Source of the DNA: Stenogyne calaminthoides
Lineage: Eukaryota; Streptophyta; Magnoliopsida; Lamiales; Lamiaceae
Assembly (NCBI GenBank): GCA_037126765.1
Contig: JBBCBC010000002.1
Coordinates: 19,499,853-19,563,852 of the forward strand
DNA: 64,000 bases
Direction of reading: 5' to 3'
Shown: piece by piece, positions 1 through 10,026 of the stretch
How positions within the stretch are numbered: the first letter of the stretch is position 1
How the letters are laid out: every line of letters starts with the position of its first letter
Notes under the pieces: model-generated
Database searches by the model: none
Told to the model about the DNA's origin: nothing
The model's input: the letters and a program-made list of their open reading frames with translations, nothing else
Made by a program: the position numbers and the translations under genes

Positions 1-197
1 GAGATCACGTGGAAAAGAAGAACATCAGAATGGAAAAGATCCATACTGATAAGCAGAGAGCTGATATCTTAACCAAGCCACTAGCTGAAGTCAGATTCAG
101 AGAACTATGTAATGAGCTAGGACTTCTGGACTTAGGAGAAAGTGCACTAGAAATGTTTGGTGGACTGGTCTCCAGGACCAGTTGGTTAAGAGATTGA
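1..197 (+). pseudogene. pol: RNase H C-terminus of A1 pol (partial)
   Basis: The frame reads in from the window edge and stops after WLRD. It carries the usual tail of copia RNase H (RDHVEKKNIRMEKIHTDKQ, then ADILTKPLAE). The same tail is found at the pol end of A2, A3, C1 and C2. The enzyme removes RNA from the RNA:DNA hybrid during reverse transcription. The visible fragment is open, but the rest of the polyprotein is off the window, so integrity is unknown. Confidence 0.9.
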
Positions 198-884
198 CCA
201 GCTAAAAAGAATCAGTTGAGTAATAGAATCTCAACTGATCAGAAAAGATCAATCAGGGACTGATCAGAAAAGGGATAACAGTTGAAGGGGGAACATCATC
301 TGATCGGATAGGATCAGAAGGAACCTGATCAGATAAGTTGGACATTGTTGGGAAATACTAAGGTTTAGGCAGAAACTAAGATCAACAAGAAATCTGTCAG
401 ACTTCAAGTGGTATTGGCTGATTACAATATCAGTCAACCAGATACGCATTTCTGTTCTTTGTCTTACTGATTAATCATATGCATTTATCTAAGCTTTATT
501 CGTTTTTACTGTACACATACTTTCATGAAGCAAGTCCTGCAAAACATTTAATGCGAACGCGAGGAATATGTATTAAATACATTAATTAAGCGGTTTTAAA
601 TCCAAAAATCTGCTACCTATTGTTTTTCCTCACCACACGATTTCTAATTATTTTAAACCGTTTAATCTGGACCATTGATCTAGATTATACGACTCTTCGG
701 TTCCAATTCGAAAACCTTTTATCTTTCTCTCTCCTTTATAAAAACCCTCATTCGTCATTTGCACACTTCACAAACACACATATTTCTCGGCTAATTTTAC
801 TTGAAGCAAAGCTCTAAAAATCTTCTGCGATTCAAACATACGCCATTTTTTTTTTAATTTCTATCTCTTGCGTATTTTTACCTG
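198..884 (+). other. A1 pol-env spacer and env-like gene leader
   Basis: No credible protein is encoded here. The stretch holds GATCAG-rich sequence, a PPT-like AAGGGGGAAC (285-294), an LTR-start-like TGTTGGGAAATACTA (346-360), then AT-rich promoter sequence with a TATA box. The equivalent interval of A2 and A3 carries about 1.2 kb more, including an antisense gene. A1 has only 51 bases between the same two motifs. A short + frame at 620-817 is untranslated leader. Confidence 0.7.
737..744 (+). promoter_or_regulatory. Candidate TATA box of the A1 env-like gene
   Basis: TATAAAAA follows a pyrimidine-rich TTTCTCTCTCC run, a typical plant core promoter look. It lies about 820 bases before the env-like ATG, most of that being a candidate intron carrying a MITE. 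A2 has TATATA at the matching place (32905) and both C copies have TATATAAA upstream of the same gene. Confidence 0.55.
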
Positions 885-1560
885 GTAAATAATCTAGGTT
901 TTCCTTTCAAATTTGGGGTGTTATTCATAATAAACTCAATTTTAAGACTATCTTTATCCACAATCCAATCCAACCCAACCCATTAATAAATAATTCATTT
1001 CTCTCTCCTCCACATATACAATTTACAACTCAATCCAATCCACTTCTTTTTCATACTTTATCAACAATCCAACCAAATCTAAAATAATTTTTCTTTTCTA
1101 TTATTTAATAATTATATTTATTTATACTAAATTTTTATTATATAATAAGGTGATATATTAAATTATTTAATTTTTAAAATTCGTTATTTTAATTAAAAAA
1201 ATTACTATGCACTTAAAATAAATTACAATTTTAATAATGAGAGAATATAAATTGCGATTCTAAATATATCAATATTGGTGTCTTTTTATAGAGAAATTTT
1301 TTTACGAATTTTGATATATTTTTTTTATGGATAATATCAAATACTAAAAATCTTAATAATTATTCTATAAAAATATGATGATCCAGTAACAATGTGACAT
1401 GTGGCACCTAAAAGCCTCTTGAGACCCGCACTTGAGCCGATCTGCTAGCCGCACTGATCGATTGATTAATTTCCAATTCTAATTTTTTTTTGTCGCTTTG
1501 CTTGCAATCGATCGGCTATACATGCCGATAAAGATAGTCTAACCACACTAAATTTTGCAG
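885..1560 (+). other. Candidate 5'UTR intron of the A1 env-like gene
   Basis: A donor-like CTG|GTAAAT starts at 885. A polypyrimidine-poor but good acceptor, TTTTGCAG, ends at 1560, two bases before AAATG. A2 (33058-33248) and A3 (54496 to 54310 on the minus strand) have GTAATT...ACAG pairs at the same places and similar lengths to each other. A MITE fills most of the A1 version. Confidence 0.5.
946..1539. mobile_element. Tourist/PIF-Harbinger-like MITE (594 bp)
   Basis: The ends are perfect 13-bp inverted repeats: GACTATCTTTATC at 946-958 and its complement at 1527-1539. Both sides carry the trinucleotide TAA (943-945 and 1540-1542), the duplication expected of PIF/Harbinger elements. The interior is AT-rich and codes for nothing. 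Removing it joins leader sequence that matches the A2 leader in layout. The superfamily call rests on TSD and size; the family is not recognised. Confidence 0.8.
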
Positions 1561-1562
1561 AA

Positions 1563-4500
1563 ATGACTCCTAAGGTACGACAAGTTGCAGAGACTGCCCA
1601 TTCATCTTCTCATGCCTCACCGGAACCTGAAGATCCAATCTTCAGAAACTTTGCCGATGAGATTATCGAAGAGCGATGCGTCAATTTCCGAACTACCACG
1701 GATCCCGAGTCTCTTGAAATCCTGAAGATGCTAAAGGAATGTGGATTGAAGACGTATTGTTCTGCAAGTGCGGATTCAATCCTATTGGATAGGGCTCTCG
1801 AATTCCTCTATAATTTGAGAGGCCATGAAGGGGTGATTTATTCAGAAGTCCAGGGAGAGCATCTGGAAATAACGGAAGACGATTTGTACAGGATTTTTAG
1901 ACTCCCAGCTCCGGTAGACGACATCATACATGACGAGTACCTAGCCTCAAAGGAGAGTGCTATCATTAAACACCTTCTACGCCCCGCGGATGCTCATCAC
2001 TCCATGGGTTTCAAGAAACCGATGTTAAAGAGGAAATATCGGCTTTTGCTTGATATTATCCAAAAGGTAATTGTGGGAATTACCTACAGCCTGATGCAGT
2101 CACTTAAGAGAAAGCCAGGATTATGACTGCCACCATCCACAATGCAAAGATTAGCTGGCTGGGGTTTCTGAAAAGGAGGTTGCTGGAAAAGTCAAACAAA
2201 TTCGTGGTGGAAGAAGGGAGAGTCATTCTCTCTGCAAAGATCACCCTACTGCACAAGATCTCTCTTATCCTGATTGACCTTATGAGGGACATGGAGTGGA
2301 GTGAGGATGAGATGATCCCCTACAAGCTCATTCACAAGAAAATGCTGACCGTCAACCGACTGATACCTGGCCCAGCTGATGATGTAGCAGAAGCTGCTGT
2401 TAAATCAACAATTGAAGTCTGAAGGGCTGGGAAAGGTGGTCAGAAAAGGAAGGCAACTAGCAGGAAGCCAGAGAAGGGGGTTGTCTTCAAAGAGCCAGCT
2501 GCCAAGAAGGTAAAATCTGCACCAGTAACAGAGGTTACTGGTAAAGGCAAACAGAAGCGGCAGATGGTACTGGTGGATGAGTCCTCTGATTCGGATGATG
2601 ATCGCCTTCTGATCAGCAGGCTACCCAAAGGCCCAGGACAAGCTTCAAAGGGCCCTGTGAGGACTGAGCCAATACCCACAACTCTACCTGCCTCTACTGA
2701 TTCTGCTCATCTAGAGGCCTCATCACCTGATCCTGAGGCTCCAGAAAACATTGAGCCAGTACAAGCAGTGCCAGAATCTATTGTGTCGTTTCCTCCTCTC
2801 CCATCATCTTCTCCACAAGCAGAAACCTTGTCCTATACTGAAAAAATCATCAGAAGGCGTTTGGAGAAGATGATTGAGGAACGATACCCGGAGCTCACCC
2901 TCAAGCCAGATGCTAAAGCTACCGTGCTAGATGTGCTTACCTGGAGGGACATTAGGTTGAAAAAGTTTGAGGACTTTGGGGCTGTGTTGGAGCAGAAGGG
3001 TGGAATCCATCCATTTTTGGATTATGAGCTGCAGATGAGGAAGATTGTTGGAGTCGAGACTGCCCTTGATCTTTTGTCTGATGATGCTGTTGCTAGGCTG
3101 ATCACAAGACATTTGGGTATGACAGATACCCCTATTCATAGAGAGATGACCCACAAGATGGTCAAGTACAACCGGGCAATGAGGAAAATGCAACATTCTG
3201 ATGATGAAGAAGAGGTTGCTGATGTCTGACCGATAAGTATTGAGGAAGTATTTGAGCAAATGGCTGACACTGAGCAGACAACTAAGCAAATCAGAATTAT
3301 TGAGGAGTCAGTAGAAGCTGCCGATGACGCTAATATGGGAGATGCGGCACAGTCCCCATTAGCTGAGGCACAATCAGCAGAACACTTCATTGACCTGACT
3401 GCTGGAGCAAGTCAAGCTGAAGAAATGGAGGTAGAAGGCCCCTCGACATCAGTAGCTCAGGTCATTCAGATTCTCCAAACTTCTCCATCATTTGAAGAGA
3501 ATCTGATGAAGTATATCAAGAATTCCTTCCGGGCGAATATGGCGCACATGTTCAGGGGCGATGTTAGTTTCTTCGTTCCCCGTCAGATTGAGAAAGCCAT
3601 CCGCACTGAGAGAGAGCATGTATCGTCTCACTGAATGCGTATATCTGAAGAGATGAGAAATACTACTGCTGACAAGATGGTTGAAGTAAATGAACGCATG
3701 ACAAAGATTGAAGAAACTAGGAATCAACAATTCACTCAGATGATGATGAAAAGATGGCCCAGCTGACCAAAATGCAAAATGAGCTTACTAAAGCAACCAA
3801 GCTGGTCAACTCTTCTGCTGATAAGCTCGACACTCTGTTCAGAGAAGGCCAGCAATGTGGTGGATACTGCTCAAACGTCTATGCTGGCAGTTGTTGACCA
3901 GGTTCGAACTGATACTAGTATTGAGTCTCCATCTATGAAGGCGATGCAGCAATCTCTTATCCAATCCATTGGTAACCTCAACACTGAATTGAAGACACTT
4001 TTTGAGGGAACCAAAAAGGGGGAAGAAGAGAAAGATGCTGAAGTCCAGGACAGACTCAACCAGGTGGAAAATTTTGTGGCTGGCATCCAGATCAAGCTTG
4101 ACAAGAAAAGAATTCAGAAGGATGCTCAAACAGCTGCAACTTTGGAAGAAACAGAAGGCATCTCTTCCTCGATAGAATCAGACGAAAAGGCAAGATCAGC
4201 AAAGAAGGGAAAGAAACCTGCTGCTGAGAAAAAGAAGAAATTGTTGGATCTTACTGAGAAACGAAAAGCTGAAGAATTGAGAAAAGTTGAGCTGGATAAG
4301 AAGAGAAGGCTGGAAGAAGCATCGAGTTTTGATAAGGCATACAAGCAAAAGAAGAAGAAAGGACTCGTTGCTGAAACTGGTGAAGGTTCACATTTCGTTG
4401 AGCCTATTCTGGATGGAGATGTGGATGTGATTGTGAAGCCGGATAGAAACATGGTTGCTGAATGGAAGAAAATCAAAGGAGAATGGTATATCTCGGCGTA

Positions 4501-4810
4501 CATCAATCAGGTTATTCCAACCAATGTCGAAATCAATGAAATATTCAGAGATTGGTTGAGTAACAAACATCCAGTATTCTATGAGAACGTCATGAGGGAG
4601 GCCAAGAAGCTAAGTTGCATACCAGTTGCCCCCGAAGTCGAGATCATGGAATATAAGAAGACTGCAGATGGAAAGCTGGACAAGATTGCCTTCAATGCTA
4701 CTCTAAACATGTGCCTGGCACAAGATGATATCTTTGAAGAAAGCAAAGTAGCAAAAATCAAGGCAAGGCTGTTTGAAATGTGTGTTGTTCCTGAGGAAGA
4801 GAGATACTGA
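1563..4810 (+). pseudogene. Env-like (third) gene of A1, broken
   Basis: About 1080 codons, read mostly in one frame. The N-terminal helical domain contains KRKYRLLLDIIQKV (2029-2070). Next come a Lys/Glu-rich linker, a helical part with RYPELTLKP near 2883, a long coiled-coil and Lys-rich region (3650-4380), and a C-terminal domain with AEWKKIKGEWYISAY (near 4460). The order matches the C1 protein. I see no signal peptide or membrane segment, although such genes are called env-like in Sireviruses. Breaks: a one-base slip near 2090, TAA near 2105, TGA at 2420, 3227 and 3632, and paired slips between 3745 and 3845. The three TGAs follow a C, as expected for CGA decay. The last 343 codons (3779-4810) are open. 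The function is unknown. Confidence 0.8.
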
Positions 4811-5008
4811 AGAAATCAGAAGACCTATTTTTTGTAAAGATCCGAATAGGATTTGATTATTTTGTACTTGTAAAGTTGTTATTATTAATGAGAATCCTAC
4901 TTTTTTGATCTTAAGACAAACTCTCTTTGTCTTCTGATTTACTGTCTCTTTTACTTTAAGTTTTAACATTGTTCAGCATACATTCTGGTAAATATTTTGG
5001 TTCCATCA
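4811..5008 (+). other. 3' untranslated region of the A1 env-like gene
   Basis: AT-rich sequence between the env-like stop and the polypurine tract. TTGTACTTGTAAAG (4861-4875) looks like a plant far-upstream polyadenylation element. No coding frame. Confidence 0.5.
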
Positions 5009-5020
5009 AAAAGGGGGAAA
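5009..5020 (+). promoter_or_regulatory. Polypurine tract of A1
   Basis: AAAAGGGGGAAA sits one base before the 3' LTR (TTGTTGGG). This is the plus-strand primer of reverse transcription. The same tract occurs at C1, C2 and, with four Gs, at A3. Confidence 0.9.
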
Positions 5021-5679
5021 TTGTTGGGAAATTTATAGTTTTGATGGAAGTTCCAAAACAGTTGTAATAGGACCAGTCGAACATGTTAGTCGACTGATGA
5101 TATGATAGGAAACCAACTGAACATGTTAGACAACTGATGAATTAGATTAGGTCACATTTTGAGGGGGAACTCAAAATGCACAAGTCAGGTCAAGATCAAC
5201 AGCGAAGATCAGCAGCTAAGATCAGTAGAGAGAATCAGAAGAAATGATCTTAAGACTCAGCAGACCAGAAGACCTATTCTACGAAGACATCAATAGAGTT
5301 GATTGGTTGAAGCTAAGACAACCATATCAGTAGACTCAAGGCGATTGATCAGTAGAAGTATTGATCAGTTCAAGCCTAGTCAGAAAAGTGATAAGCATAA
5401 CTACTTATCCAAGGCATACGATGTAAATCAGACCAGAAGAATGTCAACATAGTTGGCTTTACAAAGACGCCGAATAAGTGTCCTTGCTAGCCAATAAGTG
5501 ATCGACATGTATGTACGAATCTGACGTTATAGGATATAGCGTATCAGGGCAAATGGCTACAAAGGACAAATATGCACGAAGACGGCATGGCTTCCTAAGC
5601 ACGTCACATCAACCCTGCAAACTACCAAAAATAGCCTAAAATTTAAATTGCTCTCCAACGGCTATTTGATTTCGAGGTC

Positions 5680-5687
5680 TATAAATA
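5680..5687 (+). promoter_or_regulatory. LTR TATA box (A1 3' LTR)
   Basis: TATAAATA follows CTCTCCAACGGCTATTTGA, a block shared by all A LTRs. The same position reads TATAAAA in both A2 LTRs. Confidence 0.7.
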
Positions 5688-5839
5688 TGGGATCAATCTT
5701 CATAGTGAAGACACGAAAATTATCATCAAGCTCAAGCTATAGCAATTTCCGCACGAAGAACACAAATCAATAATATTTTCTAAGTGTTCATCCCATAGTT
5801 CTTAGCATAGAAATCTCATCCTCTAGCTTTGGGCTACAC

Positions 5840-7519
5840 TGAAGGTCCCGAATTTGGAGACAACCCATGCGTGTGCGGAAGACTCGTGTAACACATATAA
5901 AACAGGGGTGAGGGCAGAGTGATTACAATTTTTTTCGCTTTTAAGAACGATGTATGTGTTTTGCTTATAAACGAATGCATATGACAAGATAAGAACGTAA
6001 AGCAGTAAAGAACACATGATTTTATAGTGGTTCGGAGTCCAACTCCTACATCCACTCTTCCCTTTCACAAGGGCACCAACCAAACCAACTTAACCGACTG
6101 GACTTAGTTTAACGTGTTAGTCTAACACCCAACAGATGTTTACCGAGTTCACACTCAAACGGGACTTATCTCCCTCACGGGATTACCTACCCTCCCTTTC
6201 GGGATTGCTAGATGTTTACCGAGTTCACACTCAACCGATCCCAGAAATCAGAACTAGAATCCCTAGTCTAAAATCTTGCAGAACAAACTTAACCTAACTT
6301 TTGAGTTTGGGTAAAGATTTGTTTGGTTTCCAACTAGGTTGAGATTTTCCCTTACATTTGTTTAGCCTCAATGCTAAGGATGGAAAAATCTCTCTAAGCT
6401 TAGGATATTACATTTGTGCTTAGATCTAGGGTAGAACACTCTTGAATATATGCTTGTATTTCTTGCTCAGTGTTCTATGGTGGAAATGCTAGATGATTTG
6501 GCTCTGTAGCTTCAATGGTGTTTTCACGCATTTCACACACTTCCACACATTTCCACCCTTAATAATGAAGGAAGAACATGTATTTATAGTGTGGATTTGA
6601 ATGTTACCGTTGGATGGAGTCACATTCAAATCCATACTATTCTGTAGCTTTTTTGCAGCTTTTTCAGGCTTGTCGTCTTCCTCTCATTGGTCCACGTCAG
6701 CTGAATCTAACGGCTATATTCTTCAGGATCTTAAAGAGTCTCGGGATCTTAATTCTATCTCGAGCCTTGAGTTATCCTCGAGCCTTGAGTTATCTGAGCC
6801 TTGAGTTATCGAACCTTAAGGTTATCGAGCCTTGAGTTTTCTTGATTCAATGACTTCTCTTGGCGGACCTTATGCGTCGGGCATCTTGACACTTCGAGGC
6901 TTCTTGAGTTGACTCTTCTGAATCCAGACATCGACCCTCGGGTCACATTTACTTCTTGACCCTCGAATTCAAAGCATTTCGAACAATCGATTTCTTCTTG
7001 CACTGATCGTCGGCTCGATTCGAGATCGGATCAACACTCGAGATATAACATCAGTCGATTTTATCGAGTTAACATATCAGTTTATCATATCTGATCTCGA
7101 TCACGTCTGATCTCGATCAGTCTCATCTGCTCCTCTTCATATCTGATCTCGATCACGTCTGATCTTGATCATTCTCATCTGCTCCTCTTCATATCTGATC
7201 TCGATCACGTCGAATCTTGATCAGTCTCATCTGCTCCTCTTCTGATCTGCAACCTTCTCTTCTGATTTGCTGGCTTTAACTTTTGTTCACTTCTGATTTT
7301 GCACAGCTCATCAGTTAACTCCGGAACACATCTAACTCATCTGATCTCGATCAATCTCGTCTGCAGCCTCGTCTGATCTCGATCATCTACTTCATATTTC
7401 GTGTATTCCCCCTCAATTTGTTCTTTCGTTCCCCCTCAACTTGTTATCTGTAAATTAGCTTGAATAACATAAGTTGATAATGTTTTGGCATAATTCATCA
7501 AAACTAAAATATCCCAACA
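5840..7519 (-). mobile_element. Solo LTR of an A-like element inside the A1 LTR
   Basis: A single reversed LTR (1680 bp) runs from TGAAGGTCCCG to TATCCCAACA, with no internal region. It is flanked by a 5-bp duplication TACAC (5835-5839 and 7520-7524), and host LTR sequence resumes exactly after it. It shares the A LTR ground plan (GTGGTTCGGA, ACCGAGTTCACACTC, TATA at 6581-6588 reversed) but is clearly diverged, so it is a separate subfamily. It arose by LTR-LTR recombination of a full insertion. Confidence 0.9.
7086..7241 (-). repeat. Three tandem 52-bp units in the solo LTR
   Basis: Units start at 7086, 7138 and 7190, each beginning CATATCTGATCTCGATCACG. They lie in the U3 part of the reversed LTR, where copia LTRs often carry enhancer-like repeats. 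Confidence 0.85.
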
Positions 7520-8186
7520 TACACAAATATTAGGATAGATTTCCAGTTGGAACAACAACAAATCTTATACGCAAACCCAAAAGTTAGGTTAAGTTTGTTT
7601 TTGCAAGATTTCAGACTAGGGTTTCTAGTTTCTGATTTCTGGGATCGGTTGAGTGAGAACTCCTTAAACATTTGTTGTATTGTGTTGGACTAACACATTA
7701 AACTAAGTCCATTTGGTTAGTTGGTGCCCCTGCTGATAGGGAAGAGTGGACGTAGGACTGGTTGTCCGAACCACTATAAAAATCATGTGTGCTTATCTGA
7801 TTTACCTGCTTTACACTATAACACACTACCTGATTTGATATTGCATACATATTACGAAGTCTTGATCGATTTCGCATCAAGCAATGAAAAAGGTCGACTT
7901 GACACTTTGTCATCTAATTGAAAACAGATAAACAGAAATCTGATTTATCAAAACTGGTTTTTCACACGGGTTAAAACTTAGCTTGACAAAGACATCGCTT
8001 AAACCGATAGACCGAACCGAATCGACCGGCGTCAGCGATAGAATTGATATCGATCCAAACCGATTCACCGCACGACTCGATCGGTAACTTGATATCACAC
8101 CTGATCTTGAACAAAAAGTTTTCAGAAGTCTATTCACCCCTCCCCTATAGAGTTCTGCCCTCACGAAAACCCGTTCGGGACCTACA

Positions 8187-8773
8187 GTCACTCTTGAAAA
8201 ACTATCAGTTGGAAGAGATAGCATCAAGTGTTTCCTCTGTTGGTTAGTGGTAACGACTACAATTAGGGTTTGAACGTCCCCTTGCATGGTTTGGTCAGTG
8301 ATATGTCGCTTTCAGTGTCAGTAATGTACGTTGTTGTTGCCTCCTCATTGGTTGAAAACTTCCTCTAAACAGAGACAAACAAAACGGCTCTTTGTAGGTC
8401 AACTATATTGATCTGATATGTTCCTTAATGTCCACAAATGAATAATATTCTCTTTGTTTGTACTAATAATGAACACAACACTATTTACTCTGAAATAACT
8501 TGTTCAGGGTCTTATTGGTCAGTACAAAACAGTCTTTAGGATCTTCGGTCTTCAGGATCTTATGTCTTCAGGATTTTTTACTTCTTTCAGGATCTTGTAA
8601 GACTTTAATATCTTTTGAGTCTTCAGGCATAATAAAGCATTCATAACTATCCTGATCTATATCTGCTGACTATACATGGTGCAGATAATCCTGATCCTAA
8701 CACCTATAGAAAACTTGATCCTTATCTATCAAGTTGTTCTGATCAAAATATTTATTAAATTCATCTCCCAACA
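8187..8773 (-). repeat. C1 3' LTR, 5' part only
   Basis: Reversed LTR starting TGTTGGGAGATGAAT (8773 downward). It matches the C1 5' LTR (14190-14878) and C2 LTR (42190-42902). It stops at 8187 where A1 was inserted; the remainder lies left of the window. Confidence 0.9.
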
Positions 8774-8788
8774 ATTTCCCCCTTTTTG
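8774..8788 (-). promoter_or_regulatory. Polypurine tract of C1
   Basis: On the minus strand CAAAAAGGGGGAAAT abuts the LTR start. It is identical in form to the tract of C2 (42903-42917). Confidence 0.88.
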
Positions 8789-9018
8789 ATGATGCCAAAA
8801 CCAACTTGTTACAATATCAAAAGGAAAACAGAACCTAACATCTATTCAGGTTTTCATTTCCTAAGACAAGTGTTTAAAGGTTATAAAAAGGCAAACACCA
8901 GTAAGATAATGAGATATTATCTTTTCAGAACGAAAACATCAGTAGAGTTTCATTAATAAGAGAAACAGAAGTACAGGATGCAATATTTATCCTACTCTAT
9001 TGAACATCAGAACACAAA
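8789..9018 (-). other. C1 env-like 3' untranslated region
   Basis: Non-coding stretch between the gene end and the PPT. The minus strand is AT-rich with ATTAATGAAAC-type polyadenylation-like words near 8950. C2 keeps the same sequence. Confidence 0.5.
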
Positions 9019-10026
9019 TTACTCCTCTTCAGACTCAATTTCATTAGATGGAGGATCAAGGTTGAACATTCAATAGTATCTCTTCTTCAGCTCTTCCCTT
9101 TCCTGAATGATCCTCGCATCATTCCCTGTCAGCTCAAGATACTCAGCTTGATCCACGAAGTCTGCATATATGAAATCATAGTTGATCATCCCATTCTTGA
9201 ATTTAGGTGGAGGGTACTTCATCTGTCCTGGAGCCTTCAACTGATAACCTAAAGTGTCAAACAGATTGAACCACTTTTGACACATATCAGTGAAGTTCCT
9301 CAGAAGATATGCAATGAATGCATCATCCCTATCAGGGATAGGACGAGGCCAAACTTGTAGAACATCATAGTTGAAGACAAACTCTCTCTTGGCTTGCTCC
9401 CATTTATCATTCATTTCAATTGGCATCCACTTGTCAGTATGCGGCCACTGCCTCTTCCTTGGTTTGGTGTCCCTCCTCCTTAGAACAAATCTCTGAAATC
9501 CTCCTCCGATCTTCTTTGCATCTTCTCTTGCTTTCTTGGTCATTTCTACCCCTGACACATAAACAACAGCCTTCTTCCTTCTTTCAGCTTCAACCATCTT
9601 GACAGAGTTGTGTCAATCCCAATTGATTCTCTTTGATGCAATATCATATTCACCAAAGCCTTCTTTGAATAGATCATCAATCTCAGAGTCTTCACTCTTT
9701 TGTGCTTCGACTTCAATAATGTCTGTCTCAGCAAACTCTTCAAACAATTTTCTTCTGATTGTTTTCTCGGCTGGCTTCTTCTAAATCTGTGCTTCAACAA
9801 AAGCAGTTGATTTCTCCTGAGTCTCAGCAGGTTTTGGGTTTAGAATAGCATGAGCTTAACCCATTTTGCTAGACTTTTGTGCTCTCTGTCTTTTAGCACG
9901 CTGCTCTAAGACTTCCATAGCAGCATCAGGATTGACTATCACTTCAGGCTCTTTTATTTTACCTTTAAGCACAATAGTTTCTTCCTGAGTTAAGAGCTTC
10001 CCTTCACTAGCATGTAAATTTGTGAG
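9019..10026 (-). pseudogene. C-terminal third of the C1 env-like gene, beyond the first stop
   Basis: Continues the 815-codon frame after a TAG at 10027. Further stops interrupt it, including a TGA after NWD near 9613 and one after KKRYY near 9070. The 175-codon piece 9070-9597 holds the C-terminal domain (KWMPIEMNDKWEQAKREFVF, then FIYADFVDQAEYLELTGND), aligning closely with C2. Total gene length would be about 1150 codons. It could instead be a separate small ORF (MVEAERRKK start), because C2 shares the stop just before it. Confidence 0.7.

Larger units (their letters stand above)
1..8186 (+). mobile_element. A1: 3' half of a Sirevirus-like Ty1/copia retrotransposon
   Basis: The window opens inside the RNase H of a + strand copia element. 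It continues through a pol-env spacer, an env-like gene, a polypurine tract and a 3' LTR starting TGTTGGGAAAT and ending CCTACA. The LTR end matches the complete A2 element. The element interrupts the 3' LTR of C1: the bases after it (GTCAC, 8187-8191) continue C1 LTR sequence seen unbroken near 14194. The left end, gag and most of pol lie outside the window. Family A differs from A2 and A3 in lacking the antisense cassette. Confidence 0.93.
5022..8186 (+). repeat. 3' LTR of A1, interrupted by a solo LTR
   Basis: The LTR starts TGTTGGGAAAT (5022), ends CGGGACCTACA (8186), and is split at 5840-7519 by an opposite-strand solo LTR. Its own length is about 1.48 kb. It aligns along its length with the A2 5' LTR, including the TATA region and the closing TTTTCAGAAGTCTATTCACC block. 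Confidence 0.92.

Noticed and set aside
620..817. 65-codon frame upstream of the A1 env-like gene
   Set aside because: It overlaps the TATA box and leader; the matching leader in A2 and A3 does not keep it.
5823..6083. Minus-strand frames in the solo LTR
   Set aside because: They span the insertion border and lie in LTR sequence with no family resemblance.
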